DNA from: Ampelocalamus luodianensis
Lineage: Eukaryota; Streptophyta; Magnoliopsida; Poales; Poaceae
Assembly (NCBI GenBank): GCA_036346255.1
Contig: CM070624.1
Span: forward strand, 14,292,626 to 14,356,625
Direction: 5' to 3'
Length of the DNA: 64,000 nucleotides
Shown: piece by piece, positions 1-12,100 of the stretch
How positions within the stretch are numbered: the stretch's first letter is position 1
Layout: the number at the start of each line of letters is the position of its first letter
The notes under the pieces: model-generated
Database searches by the model: none
Seen by the model: only the letters and a program-made list of their open reading frames with translations
What the model was told of the DNA's origin: nothing
Translations under genes and position numbers: made by a program

Positions 1-1687
1 ATTTCATGGGATTTGGATGTTCTTTGTGTTGAGTTCCTTTTGGGTGTTCTTCGTTCTTATTGGTTTTATCGCCTTTTCGCGTTAGGTTCCGAAGAATTTA
101 TTGAACCTGAGAACTCCCCTCTGCAGCAAGACCAATCCCAGCAAGGCAAGCAGTTTGATCATGTTAATCCCTGTATTTTTAAGTATTTATGTTGTTTACA
201 AACTCTATGTATGCATTGCTAGTTTGTGTTAAACTATTGTCGATAGTTGACCTAGTAGATGTATTTCCTTAGCAATTGATTATCCTTTACTACCATGAGC
301 CTAGGTTATTGCTGTGATTTAGAGCCCGTAGATGAGTTCTTGTCACTTAGTAGTTTGCGAATTAATTGCTTAGCCATGCTTAGCTTCCGGTAGAAATGGG
401 CGGTTATCGACTTGTCGATAACCTTGATCACATAAAACTTATTATGATCTAAAACTGAAAATAAAATAATTTAGACTTGGGCACAATGGTAAGACGTGTG
501 ATTTTTGGGTGTGACTGGAAAGGTGCCTGAGTCAATTAAGGACCGAACATCTTGTGAGTACCTGTTATCCGAACAATTTGTGCGTGCTAACCACACTAGA
601 GGGTATGGGACCTCTCTTGACTTAGTACTTTGGCGTGTATTGGCTTCGGGTCGCAGGGAGTCGCAGGAGGGATAGTGTTGGGAGCATTGCAGTGTCCGAA
701 AGGCTTCCCCCGTGATGGCTGGTTGTCTTTCGGCTTGCAATGTAAGCGTATGGGTTTCTATCCATACGAGCGGCTCGTAGTTAATACACAATATTGGAAA
801 ACATCTCGTAGGACTTAGCCGTGCCGGCATACCTTCGGAAGTGTGCTTTGTGGCTTAAAGGCGGTCTGAAGTGTGGGTACATTGGTACACCCCTGCAGGG
901 TTAAAACTATTCGAATAGCCTCATCCTAGGTTATGGACACGCTTGGGTAAGCTTTTCTAGAGTTAGACTACAACCTTTTAATTAAAACTTGATGGGTGGT
1001 ACGAATCGGGGATTCGTGCTATGTTGTGGTGACTATTGGGGTAGTCACTTCCAGGTGGTTACTTGTATGTATCTTTATTTCGCTGTTATTTTGACATCAA
1101 AACAGATTTGCAAACTTGCTTTTAAATGTATTACATTATTGCAAATAAAGTTGGCTTTGTGCAAAATGAGACATATAACCTCCACCTAAACGAGCCTGCA
1201 TGTAGCATATGAATAGGTCTGCTATTCCACACATCAGTCTTGCGAGTACCTTTGTGTACTCAGTTATCTTGCTTAAATGTTTTGTTGCAGAGGAAGAAGG
1301 TGAGCTTGATGGGCCTCACTTTTGTGAGCTGTGTTGTGGTAGTCTTCGGGGCGACTAGCTTGGCGGCCCGGTCGGTTGCCTTGTGGGTTGTGTGGCTAAC
1401 CGGTCGACTTTTGTTCTAGCCATCTCATGGCACCTTTTGCTTCCGCTGTCATTCTTGTATATTGTGTCATTTGGCCGGTCGGCTCTTTTGTAATAACTTA
1501 CTTTATGTATGTCCTCTACTAAACTTGTTAATGTATGTTGTATGAAAATGATGTGTAATTTTGTGATGATGTGCATGTGCTGCAATTCTGGGAAGCGTAT
1601 GTCCATCGAGACTTAGAATGTTTAATTAGTAATGCTAGAACCATTTGGAGGTTAAGTGTTACTAGTTAAATATTCCGGGTCCTCACA
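1..1687 (+). mobile_element. Partial LTR of a gypsy-type retrotransposon
   Basis: The stretch looks like the inside of a long grass gypsy LTR: low coding content, a short 69-codon frame near the left edge, and an abrupt end at ...GGTCCTCACA. This resembles the ...GGCGTCACA sense end of the complete gypsy LTRs at 6442 and 16801. It then changes directly into an unrelated coding-like segment. Only one edge lies in the window and no primer-binding site is visible, so the full length, and whether it is a solo LTR, cannot be told. The + orientation is inferred from the terminal CACA and from the short ORF at 13-222, which is placed as in the other LTR. Confidence 0.4.
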
Positions 1688-1690
1688 GAT

Positions 1691-2456
1691 GGGCATATTA
1701 AGCACTGGCGCCTGGTCCAACAGGAGTGGACTATGGCATGGATGGACATGGCACACTTGGATGTCTTAATTGAGCGGCGTCTGTACGACCTTGAGACGTA
1801 TGGTGTGTACTTGGAGTGGTACGTGCCACGGACGCGCGCAAGACTCGCCATTTATCTGTATTAACATCATTCCGTCTTGAAGCCTTCAGTTGACCGTGGG
1901 GGTGACGGCTAGTTCACGTCGAATGATGATGACGATATGAGCCTCCCAGCTCCTAGCAGGGAGTAATACACGCCGTGAGCCTCCCAGCTCCTAGCAGGGA
2001 GCAATACACGCTGTGAGGGTATGGACCATGGTAGCCAGGGTTTGGAGCGTACATAGGGTAGAGCTCCTCCGGGTTCGCTGTTCCACCGTATGTTCAAGGG
2101 CAGTGCTCCTTCAGTTGATCGCACCCGTCCAAGGCCAAAGCTCATCTCATGCGAACCGAGTTGCGAGCATCGCACTCGGGAGTGAATTTTTCGAGTCCAT
2201 CGCTCATGATTTCTTCAGAGGTGTTCCCCAGGTCGACATGCATCATCACGGCTACATGTACGCCTACCAGACTCTGCTGGGCCAGACTCAGCCTACCGGT
2301 GCACCTCCGCCACCTCAACGGTCTTTATACCCCCTCCGAACGGACACGCGCTCTCCCGACCGCCTCACGTATCCAACAGGACATGCCCGACGCAAGACAT
2401 CCAGGCGCACACGGAGGCCGCCGCAACGAGCAGAAGATAGTGGCCCAGACGACTAA
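1691..2456 (+). pseudogene. Remnant of a plant mobile domain (PMD) transposon protein
   Basis: The frame from 1691 reads a segment rich in W, H and R (HWRLVQQEW, then LEWYVPRTRARL) and stops near 1863. This has the spacing of the C-terminal part of the PMD (aminotransferase-like) domain found in grass MULE-type elements. A second frame, about 2149-2456, gives a His/Pro-rich stretch and a basic RRKTSRRTRR tail, typical of the C-terminal end of such proteins. The N-terminal part is missing because the LTR fragment ends immediately upstream. The two pieces are out of frame or separated by an intron. Family assignment rests on pattern recognition only. Confidence 0.42.
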
Positions 2457-4148
2457 GCCATATTGTACGTCGTGTCATGTGATTATGTTTTAGTATATTT
2501 GTATTCATATTTTGTTTTCCTATATTTGTACGCGTATTTTGGTTGTTATGTTTTGGTATACATTCCAAGTCACATGAAATCATGAAATCCTAACTTCTAA
2601 AACCTAAAATCCTAATCTTTGCGACCTAAATCCTTCATTTTTTTAGACATATAAAATTGTCGAAATATTATACAATCAAGTTTTTGAACTCATTTTCTAA
2701 ATTTACAAATTTGTACAAACAGTATACATTTATGAAATTGCGAGAAAAATTCTGAACGAATAAAATTATGAAAAATTTACACAAGCAAGTACACTGTGTC
2801 GGGAAGCTCCACGTAAAATTTCATACTTTTTTTGAAGTCGTTTGCTATATTTTGATATTGCTTCGAAACCCTAAGCATGAACCCTAATTAACCCTAACCC
2901 TAACCTAATGGACACATGGTGGCCGTGGGGTGCTACCGCACGGCGGCCGTGCGGTGTGGACACACGACGGCCGGCGGTCGGTTGCCGCACGGTGGCTGTT
3001 AGTTGATCGGAGAAAAGTAAGAATCGCCTCATGTTAGTTGAAGATAGAAGTTCAGAAAGCTCCTCGAGCCTGTAAAATGCAAGCGAGATAACCAAAAGGT
3101 TGAAATATTATACACAGCCGACATCGAGAAAAAAAGAAGGCAATACTATAAAGGGAGGCAATGCCTGCAAATCTTTATCATCTTAAATCCTTATACTACT
3201 CGTTAACTGACTATAGAGTGCCCACTTTACACGAAGCATCCAGGGACCAGGGCGCCATTGGGCATGTATGTAGCACCAACCACTCGCTACCGACCTCGCC
3301 TTTGGCCACTTCACGATATTCTTTTGAGATTTGCTGCGAACAGCTACATGTCGATGTAGCCAGAGAAAATTATAAAATAGAGCAAGCAGGAGATCGATGG
3401 GGGTAGTTCGTAAGTCGTAACGCACGCAAACACGCAATAGCTAGGATGCCGCAATGCAGCGCAGGCTGTATCTTCGCTTTACGATTCATCCGCTCGAGTG
3501 TGGGCCTGCGCGGGGATCCGATTATTCGCAAAGGGTGGAGCCAGACTTAGTTCATGTCCCGGACTAGGCTAGGCTAGCTCTTCTCTTGATCGAACCCATC
3601 AAGTTCTGTTTTTTAAACAATTTTTCTATAGACTTTAGGTCTTAAGCCCAGGGTTGAAGGCCTAGATCCACCCTGATTCGCTCCATCAAACGCCAGCTTC
3701 CACGCCATGAATCCATGATCAACTGTCCCCCCGTCTCCCTCCCTTGCCCCAATGCGATCGAGTCATGGATGGATGGAACACAGTACAGAATTACAGATGC
3801 GGATGATACCAAGTCACCAACCTGCACAGCTCGAACCGAATCCCTCGCAATCAAGGGAGCCAACTGTCCCTTGTCCGGATATCGCCCGCATCATCAGATC
3901 GCCTTGCTACAAATGGCGCACTGCGCTCTCGGCTGAGATGTCACACAGATTTTAGCCCCATTACCTGTTAGCAAAGCCGTGTCTGCATGTGCACGCATAT
4001 TGCTGCTGCACTGTACTAATTGGCTTAGATTCGCATGCCGTATTGCTATACACTGTCTGCTGCCTTCTTTCGTTGTAGGGAAAGGGCAGGGTACCTTGCT
4101 TTGCTATTACTGTCCCATAAAACAGTTCAGCGAGCAGAACAGTAAGCT
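2457..4148. other. Intergenic stretch, no gene recognised
   Basis: The sequence is AT-rich to about 2870. It then has a short CCCTAA-type cluster near 2880-2906 and a GC-rich block of GCGGCCGTGCGG-like imperfect palindromes near 2920-3000, which often accompany PMD-type elements. From 3100 to 4148 there is mixed sequence with only short ORFs that overlap on both strands. I see no domain, splice structure or repeat boundary. Confidence 0.5.
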
Positions 4149-4279
4149 CGTAGAATTTATGAGAATAATTACGTGTCTCTTGTACTCCTACATCTTTTAT
4201 TTATTATAGTGCTAAATATTGCAACCTCACTCGCACACAACTTAAACTCTTATTAAATCCTAATACTAACTCTCCAACA
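4149..4279 (-). repeat. 3' LTR of the non-autonomous copia-type element
   Basis: 131 bp, starting TGTTGGAGAG on the minus strand. It is adjacent to the polypurine tract at 4280-4291 and flanked on the left by AAGCT. Confidence 0.8.
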
Positions 4280-5922
4280 CTCCCGCTCAAGATGAGCATA
4301 AGATAACAATCATGATCATCTTATTATATATTGCATATCATTACTAGATTTTACCAAACCTATCATCGACTCTATAGCTAATAGCATCACAAAGACCAAA
4401 AGTTGCTCAACACTAGTACCACTAAGGATGTCACCAAATCCATCTCCATCGTCTACCAACTGCCCTGGCCTCGACCTCCTCCTCCTCTGCCCACACACCC
4501 CTAGCCACCCCCGCCCTCCACCACCTTTGTCCACATACCCCCAGCCTTGACCTCCACCTTCTATCAACCCGCATCCGGACCTCTCCAGCAACATCATCGC
4601 TTGCACACATATTAACACCACTGCACGACACCACTATCATCACTGCCACCACCGCTCGACATAGCCTCCACTGGAGTTATCACCAGCTCCTGGTTCGTCA
4701 TCATCATCGTTGAGCTCATCACCGCCATCGAACTCTCCATCATTAGCACAACCACCAAAATCATCGCCTAAACAGTCTTCTCCCCCTGTCTTTCATTCCT
4801 TCCGTCGTAACCTCCGATACTGTCACCACCTAAACTTCCTCCACCACCATCACTAATTTTAACCATAGCAATCAGCAACAACCTAATAGAAAACTCCACC
4901 ATCATCTCTCTTCTTTACCAACACAGCACACGCAGCCACACCAGATCCCCCCTTCTCTCTCTTCTTCCTCAGCTACAACAGATCCTCTACCGATTTGGAT
5001 CCACACCTGATCACTCTTCTCTCTCTTTCTCCCCTTTCCTTTTTCTTTTCCCCTTTTTCCTTTCTTCTTTTTTCTTTCATTTCCTTTTTTCTCCTTTTCT
5101 TTCTGCACGCACGACCTCTTCCCTTCCTCTCCTCTTCCTCTCCCCGAGCACCGACCCTCTTAGACCCGCAAGGCCTCACCGTGCGCATCACCCCCGCCTT
5201 TGTGCTCACCGCCACCACCAGCACCGTCTCCTCCTTTCGTCTCCGTCTCTTCCCCAACACCTCCTCTTGCCTCCCTCTGCTGCCGCATGTGCCGCCGCCC
5301 CGGTCTCCTCCCTCCGTCTTCATCTCCCTGCATTCTTCTTCGTCGGTGACCGTGCACTTTCCTCCCTACTCAAGGACTCACCTTCTTCTTTGCCGGTGTT
5401 TGGAGCCAGCGCCGGACCTCCTCCCTCCGTCTTCTCCACCGCCACCCCAGTTAGCGCCGGGCCCCACCACATCTCCTCCTCGGCTTCCACCTCATCTCCT
5501 CCCCGATACCACCTCAAGCCATCTCCACCTCCATCGCCACCGCTAGATCTCCTCCCTCCGCCTTCTCCACCGCCAGCCCAAGCGCCGGATCCCGCCAACT
5601 CCGATCGGATCTCACCTCCCACCCCGTACACGTCCAGATCGAAGTCCTCCTCCTCCTCCTCATCTCCTCCTCGCTCCTACTCTTCCACCGTCGCCTGCTG
5701 CCGCCTCCTGGACACGCTTCACCGTCATTGTACCTCCCACGCCACGTGGGGCCGCACACAACCCGGCCGGCCACGGTCCGCTCCCGTGCGACTCGGTTGT
5801 GGAGGACCACATGTGTCAAGACAACGGCTGCCGACGGATCGACTAAGGAGCGGCGGCGGTAGTGGTTTTGAGGTAAGGGTTTTGCTCGGGCTAGGATTTG
5901 AGGGGGATTGACTCTGGTATCA

Positions 5923-6056
5923 TGTAGGATTTCAGAAATAATTGTGTATGTTTCTTAGGACCCCACACCTTTATTTGTAGTCATAAATATTACAATCCAA
6001 CTCACATGACTCGAACTCTTAGACTCTTATTAAACCTTAATACTAACTCTCCGACA
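5923..6056 (-). repeat. 5' LTR of the non-autonomous copia-type element
   Basis: 134 bp, collinear with 4149-4279 including the shared CTCTTATTAAA and CTAATACTAACTCTCC blocks. It ends CCTACA on the minus strand, next to the tRNA-Met primer site, and is flanked on the right by AAGCT. Confidence 0.8.
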
Positions 6057-6441
6057 AAGCTATTCTTTTCAGAGCCTGATCTAGATTACCGTAGTACTAC
6101 TTTACTAGCACGCACCGACCGATGCACGTGAAGTCCCCCATGTATGTACTGGGTTTCTTCAGGTCAGGCGGCCATTGCGAAACAGAGTGCGCAAAGCCAC
6201 CGGTGCCGAGCTCCTGCTTGCTTCATTCGCCGTACATGCACGAAGATTCGTAGAAGACAAGGCAGAGCAGAGCAGCACAACAGTACAAGGCTGACACACA
6301 CCTAGTTTGGGCAAACACCTCTAGCCCGTGCAACGTACCACAAGATCCGGCAATATCACAGCGAAATCTACACAAAAAACACAAAAGATTCACGATCTCC
6401 CATGCATGGCTGCTAGGAGAGGTGTGCCCGTGTATGGTGTG
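6057..6441. other. Short intergenic stretch, nothing recognised
   Basis: About 385 bp between two retrotransposons. There is no ORF of note, no repeat and no RNA gene visible. Confidence 0.5.
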
Positions 6442-8146
6442 TGTGACGCCTCGTGTTATTACCCCAGGGGTAATAACACTTAAGCATACGGATTACTATT
6501 CGTTTGCCCGGTAGAACACCGCTCCAACGAATAGTAAGCCTTACCAGAGTTAGCGCATCAGAACAATAAGATAGAAACTGTCCTTTATTTAACAGTTGCC
6601 ACGCAGGGCTAAAGTCTTACGGCACACATATTAATATACATAACCAAAATGAGACTAATCCCTCTTCTTGCCTGCCACACTCCACTGGCCTCCTACTCGT
6701 CCCAGGAGTCGAATACGGTGTCCATCTCGCCCTGCGCCTCGTAGTAAGGGTCCTCGCCTCCTGTGGTCTCATCTGTACCTGCAGTGCCCTCGCCCCACTC
6801 GGGATACTTCCCTGCTGGACTAGGGTCTACAAAGGAGAATACTAACAAGGTTGAGTACAAATGAATGTACTCAGCAAGCATTAATAGCAAAAGATGCAAA
6901 GGATGCACTATCTCTATTCTTTATCACAATTTCTAAGCCATCTCACTTTAGAAAATAAGTCTCGACAAAAGGTGGCAAATTTTAATACTGAAATAAAACT
7001 CTACTAGTCACTCGGAGAGACGAAAGACCCCCTGTGGTTCCCGTAGACTCCAATCCTGGAGACTAGCATGAATTCATGATTTGTTTAGCACTGCGCAGGC
7101 TTGTACCACTTTACCCATAGCTATTCTGAACTCTCCGTGAACAGGGTCCACCGCATTGCCTTAGATGCGGGTTCGAGATCAGAATACAGAACGTTTTCCA
7201 GGTTACGTGATTAATTTCTCCACCCATCACCTTCCGCCGGTGCAGATTAGATCACGCTGCTGACCTTATCATCCACCGAGTTCTGGTGAGGTTGGTTGAG
7301 GCAGCTTCTATCCTGCACCCAACACTCCACCTTAGCGCATATAGCGCCTTGGATCCCCCACTTCCGGACTATCTCCCACCGGTCCTGGGTTCCTCCATAT
7401 CACTCACACACACCTATTACATACCCGATGTGGAGAGCATAGTCACGTAACAAGGTAGCATTTTCTGCCCGTCGAAACGGGAAAATGGTTGGCACTGAAT
7501 TACGGCATCTGACCGAGCAAGAGTTGGTTGGTCCTTATATTATAACCATATGTAAAAAGGGGCCCACCTCTTACCTCATCATCATCGTCGCTTTCACTGA
7601 CCAGGGCCCCTTTACCCTCCTAATAGATCTCATTCTTTCTTAATCATCTTATCTTATTTCAATCATTTTCTTTAGGTTTTGGAAAACCATTTTAAATGCA
7701 ATATATATATATAGTGCAAGATAGGGTATATTTTTAAAGTAACTACATTAATGTTCAAGAGGGTCGCTTGCCTTCGTAGAAGTAGGAAAAGTTGGCGCCA
7801 AAGTTACGTCACCGCTCTGTCGGTGTCGGTTAAGCCTTCAGAGAAGATCGGCAACGAATAATAGTATAAGTAAATCGTAGTTGATTTGAGTGATAATATA
7901 GATATATAAGTTAGCGACGACTACAAGTTAGCATACTTTAATTACTAAAATGCTTTTGCGGTCTAATCGAGGTTAGCACTCACCGACAGTCGCCCGCTTG
8001 TCTAAACCCACCAGTTAACTAACAGCCACCGAAGCACACACACTTACTCAACGAACTAGCAGTCTACTACCGAGCAACCGGAATCTACACTGACTGGAGA
8101 TTAAACCTAAATCTAAAACCCGAATCCTAAATCTAAACCTTTCTTC

Positions 8147-8195
<49 letters not shown>

Positions 8196-9955
8196 CACTC
8201 GGCCGGCCCACTGCACACACACGCACACAAAGCACACCACGCACACACGCACCCGGCCCAACACACACCAAACACACTAAGCCCACACACACGCACACAA
8301 CACACACCACAGCCCAAACACACGCACTGCCCTAAGCCTACACACACGCACGCACTAAACCCACCCAGCCCAAACACTCACGCACGCACTAAGCCCCCAC
8401 ACGCACTACACACACTACACACCATGCACACAACCCACTAACTCACCCACGCACTCACCCTCAGCTCCCTCTCTCTTCCCCGATTCCCCTTCTTCAACCC
8501 CAGCGCCGCCCCGCGCTCCCTTGCGCCTGATCTTGGCGCCGCCGCCTCAACTCGGCTCGGCTTCTCCTCTGCTCTCTCTCTCTACCCTCCCGACGCTTGC
8601 AATGCTGCCGTTTGCTCTTCTCCGCCGCTTTTTGCTCTCTAACCTAGCGCGCGCGACCTTGCGCGGCCAGATCCGCTCGGTCCCGGTCGCCTCTCCCTCA
8701 GCCGGTGCTGCCGCGCTCCTACTTCTCCCCCTCTGCTCGGCTCCCGACCTCTCTCGGCTCACACGCCTTGGCTGCCTTGACTCCCCTCGCTGCCCGGCTC
8801 CTGCCTTCCTCCGGCCGGCTCCTCAGGTCAAGCGCGCGCGAACCCTACTCTCCCTCTCTCGGCTCCCCTTCTTCTTCTACCCTTGTAGGCCCTTGCTAGG
8901 CCCAGATCCGACTTGGATCTGGTTCCTTGCCGCTGGGCTCACCGCCGGTCACCACCCGGCCCAGATCTGGTTCTACGCCGCCTCCCTTTGCTCGGCTCCT
9001 ACTGCCGCTAGGGTTTGGGTCTGGCCGGCTCGGCCTTCCGGCCGCCGGTGCCGAAGACCAGCGCTCATCCTCTCTACACTCTACTTGATCTACCCTGAGC
9101 GTCACTGATGAATGCTTGTGCGAATGAATGGAGGTTAGTGGTGGAGATCTGGAGGTGGGAAGGGCCACTGGAGGTAGAAAAATGTAGCTACCGGGTATGA
9201 ACTTGCTCACCTCTAGTTCAAGATGTTCATTACTTTTACCTGCTGATGGAGTAGTGAACTGAGATGATTTTGATGGTGGTATTGTGCTTGTCTTTGTCTT
9301 TTTGCTGCTTCTTCTTTGTGTGTCTTTGTGATGCCGGCGATGAAGGGGAGGTGGTCTTCTGGCCACAGGCAAGGTGAGCCACTGGCCGCTCAGTGAAGCA
9401 AGCTTCTGCTTGAGCTGTGCGAATGAATGTGGGGATTGAGGTGAATAGCTGTGGTGAATAGATGTGGGGAGAGGGCAGTAGAAATAGAGGCTGCTGTGAA
9501 TGCAGGGGGGGTAAAAAAAAGGGTCGCACAAGTAGATAGGAATAGACTGTTGCTTTGCAGGTGAAAATCGTGGCTGCGTACTGTAGTGCTTGTGATGCTG
9601 TGAGCAGCGGATATGGTTCCAGGCATTGGTGCTACTTGTTTGCTTTAGGGTTCCTAGATGCATGATGTATGAATGTAAATGAGATGATCTGGATTCTGTA
9701 AAATGAACTATTGATGTCTTATATGCAATTGTTGATTTGTTGTCTAATGCAATTGACGGTGCATTCTATTATCTATTGATCAACTGTTGTGTTGAATGAT
9801 GAGTGAAAAGGTGGAGCGAATGAATGAATGACACGATATGCTTCAGCTGATTAGGAGCGACCTAATACTATCGCTAACTCGCTGCTAAGAAAAGCCTAAC
9901 GCCGCTAAACCCTGATTAACGCTACGATGTTAGGTCTTAAAAACGCGGGCGCTCA
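6442..9955 (-). repeat. 3' LTR of the gypsy element
   Basis: 3514 bp, ending TGTGACGCC at its + strand left edge and GCGGGCGCTCA at its right edge. It includes a CT microsatellite near 8150-8190, a run of CACA-rich sequence, and a 71-codon minus-strand ORF (6693-6908) that is identical in the other LTR. About the first 510 bp and most of the last 300 bp match the other LTR almost perfectly. Between these are patches of dense small differences. Confidence 0.92.
8150..8191. repeat. (CT)n microsatellite in the left LTR
   Basis: About 20 CT units. The counterpart in the right LTR (18486-18522) is slightly different in length. It creates the polyarginine/glutamate-like shadow ORFs on the other strand. 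Confidence 0.9.
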
Positions 9956-9956
9956 C

Positions 9957-9971
9957 ATCCTACCCCACTTA
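9957..9971 (-). other. Polypurine tract of the gypsy element
   Basis: On the minus strand the sequence TAAGTGGGGTAGGA directly precedes the 3' LTR start. This is the expected priming site for plus-strand synthesis. Confidence 0.7.
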
Positions 9972-10001
9972 GAAACAAATTTCGCCCCCGAAATTAAAAT
10001 C

Positions 10002-10253
10002 TCACTTGAACAAGTTGGGGTAGACTTCGCGCAGTTCTTCTTCCTTCTCCCATGTAGCTTCTCGCACTGAGTGATTTTTCCATAACACTTTGCAGAAGCG
10101 TATCATCCTGTTCCTTAATTGGCGGTCTTCTGTTGCTAGAATTTTCACCGGGCGTTCTTCGTAGGTCAAATCATCTTGCAAAGGTATGTCGAGGTTGGTT
10201 ACATGCTGCGAAGGCTCTCTCAGACATTTTCGAAGTTGAGAGACATGAAACAC
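10002..10253 (-). pseudogene. Chromodomain end of the gypsy polyprotein
   Basis: An 83-codon frame starts in MFHVSQLRKC, the usual linker after integrase in chromoviruses. It continues into a chromodomain-like fold: a tyrosine and hydrophobic strand (RPVKILATEDRQLRN), then KVLWKNHSVREATWEKEEEL. The W..H...EATWE signature is the conserved core of gypsy chromodomains. Such domains direct integration to particular chromatin in this family (family knowledge). The frame is separated from integrase by a frameshift, so it is only a piece of the original polyprotein. Confidence 0.85.
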
Positions 10254-10635
10254 ATCGTGAACTCGTGTGATTGGGTTGGTAGCTCCGATTTATATGCGAG
10301 GTGCCCTTACGCTCTAGGATCCGAAAGGGTCCCACATAACGGACTTAGCTTCCTTTTAGTCCAAATCTGCGTACTCCCGCATAGGTGATATCTTTAGATA
10401 TACATAATCTCCAACTTCAAACGGAGGTCTTTCTGTGCTTGTCGGCATAGCTCTTTTGTCTACTCGGGCAATCTTGAGGCGTTCCCAATTAATTGAATTT
10501 TCTCATCGTTCTCCCGCACGAGTTCGGTCCTAGCGGTGGTCTTTCTCCAACTTCATACCAGCATATTGGTGACCTACACTTTCTCGCCATAGAGAGCTTA
10601 AATGCGAGCCATTTGGATGCTAGGCTGGTAGTCTG

Positions 10636-11296
10636 TTATTGTATGCAAACTCCGCTAGGGCTAGACATTTTCCCAAGATTCTCCAAAGTTCGATCATACG
10701 CCCTTAGCATGTCTTCTAGGATTTGATTTACCTGCTCGATCGCCCATCGGTTTGGGGTGATAGGTTGTCTTTGAAATTGAGGTGGTGCCCAAAGCAGTTT
10801 GTAAGCTCTTCCAGAAACCAGAAACAAACACAGATCCTCTATCTGAGGTGATTGTCTTCGGTACCCCATGTAGAGTAATTATTCTCTCTATGTAGAGTTC
10901 AGCGAGCTTATTTGTGGAGTACTTCTGATTAGTGGCAATAAAATGAGCTGACTTTGTAAGACGATCCACTATAACCCAAATGGCATCCTTCTTTTTGAAG
11001 GTGAGAGGGAGACCCGTTATAAAGTCCATACAAATATCCTCCCATTTCCATTCGGGTATTTCCAGTGGTTTTAACGACCTGCGACGCGGTGTTCGCTTTG
11101 ACCTTTGGCGAGTATCACATTGGCCTACATATTCGGCTATAGCTCGCTTCATGTTTGGCCACCAGAAGGTTTCTTTCAAATCCCGATACATTTTTGTGCT
11201 GCCTGGATGGATAGTGTACTGAGTGTCACGGGCTTCACGGAGGATAGTCTCCTTAATTTGCGGTTGATCGGGAGCATAAATTCTCGCTGTCGCCAC
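10636..11296 (-). pseudogene. Integrase part of the gypsy polyprotein
   Basis: The frame 10694-11296 contains the zinc-binding H-H-C-C region (HPGSTKMYRDLKETFWWP, then a single QC, with the second Cys of the pair replaced in QCDTRQ). It also has the first catalytic Asp in ICMDFITGLP and the second in TSDRGSVF. The third acidic residue lies in another frame (VNQILEDML, 10636-10869), showing a frameshift near 10740. The function would be joining of element cDNA to host DNA. As read, the enzyme cannot be complete. Confidence 0.88.
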
Positions 11297-12100
11297 GAGG
11301 ACTCGGAGTTGTCGATGTGGAACTCGGAGGGTTGGCTTTGATTTGATCGTTGAATTTCTTCCTTGGTAAAAGGGTCGAGCGGTTGGTGTTCTTGGATTTG
11401 ATCACGAAGGGTGGGATGAAATACCATAGCAGCGATGGTAGCTTCAGAAGTTGTAGTTTCTACTTTTATCTCCATTCTGGCCAGGGCTTGGATTAAATCA
11501 GTGGCATGGTTCTCAGTGGAAAGGTAATGGCAATGAGACTTTCTGCTAAGAGCATCTGCTACCACATTAGCTTTTCCTGGGTGGTAAGCTATGGTTAGAT
11601 CATAATCTTTAATCAGCTCTAACCATCTTCTTTGCCTCATATTCAATTCCTTCTGGGTAAAGATGTACTTGAGGCTTTTATGGTCGCTGTACAAAGTACA
11701 CTTGGACCCGTACAAGTAGTGTCTCCAAATTTTGGGGCAAACACTCTGGCTCCCGGTTCAAGGTCATGAGTAGGATAGTTTAGCTCATGGGGCCTTAATC
11801 ACTGGAAGCATATGCAATGACTTTGTCCTCTGCATTATCGCATCCCAACCCATGCTTTGATGCGTCGCAATAAACCACGTAGTCAATTCCCTCCTTAGGT
11901 AGGGATAAGACCGGTGCAGTGGTTAAGCGTTGTTTCAGCTCTTGAAAGCTTTTCTCACACATTTCCGTCCATACAAACTTTGCGTCTTTCTTCAAGAGCT
12001 TTGTGAGAGGTGAGGTGATTTGAGAGAATCCCTTTATAAATCTTGGTAATATCCATGAATCCGAAACTCGGACTTGGTAACATTTGTTGGACAATTCCAT
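11176..12100 (-). pseudogene. RNase H part of the gypsy polyprotein
   Basis: The frame 11795-12100 ends in VYCDASKHGLG, the first Asp-containing motif of the Ty3/gypsy RNase H. The next frame, 11176-11715, continues with YSDHKSLKYIF and ADALSRKSH, the standard downstream motifs. Between 11715 and 11795 the frame is broken by short insertions and deletions. The domain normally removes the RNA template strand after reverse transcription. Confidence 0.85.

Larger units (their letters stand above)
4149..6056 (-). mobile_element. Non-autonomous copia-type LTR element (LARD/TRIM-like)
   Basis: Two short direct repeats (4149-4279 and 5923-6056) bound a 1.6-kb interior with no gag or pol. Read on the minus strand, the LTRs run TGTTGGAGAG...CCTACA. 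A primer-binding site for initiator tRNA-Met (three transitions from TGGTATCAGAGC) follows the right LTR at 5911-5922. A CTTGAGCGGGAG polypurine tract precedes the left LTR at 4280-4291. The flanks are identical 5-bp target duplications, AAGCT at 4144-4148 and 6057-6061. The LTRs differ at roughly a quarter of positions, so the insertion is old. The interior is strongly C/T- and GC-rich on the + strand (4430-5910), unlike copia coding sequence, and may be captured host sequence. Confidence 0.85.

Noticed and set aside
2880..2906. Interstitial telomere tract (CCCTAA repeats)
   Set aside because: Only about three imperfect units, and they lack the extra A of the plant telomere repeat in most copies. 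CCCTAA clusters this short are common in plant DNA.
4995..5911. Proline/serine-rich genes at 4995-5546 and 5267-5911
   Set aside because: Overlapping ORFs on both strands over C/T-rich sequence inside the non-autonomous LTR element. Composition explains them.
8048..9663. Several ORFs of 70-255 codons in the gypsy LTR
   Set aside because: They arise from CT and CA repeats and GC-rich LTR sequence, are not collinear with the other LTR copy, and show no domain.
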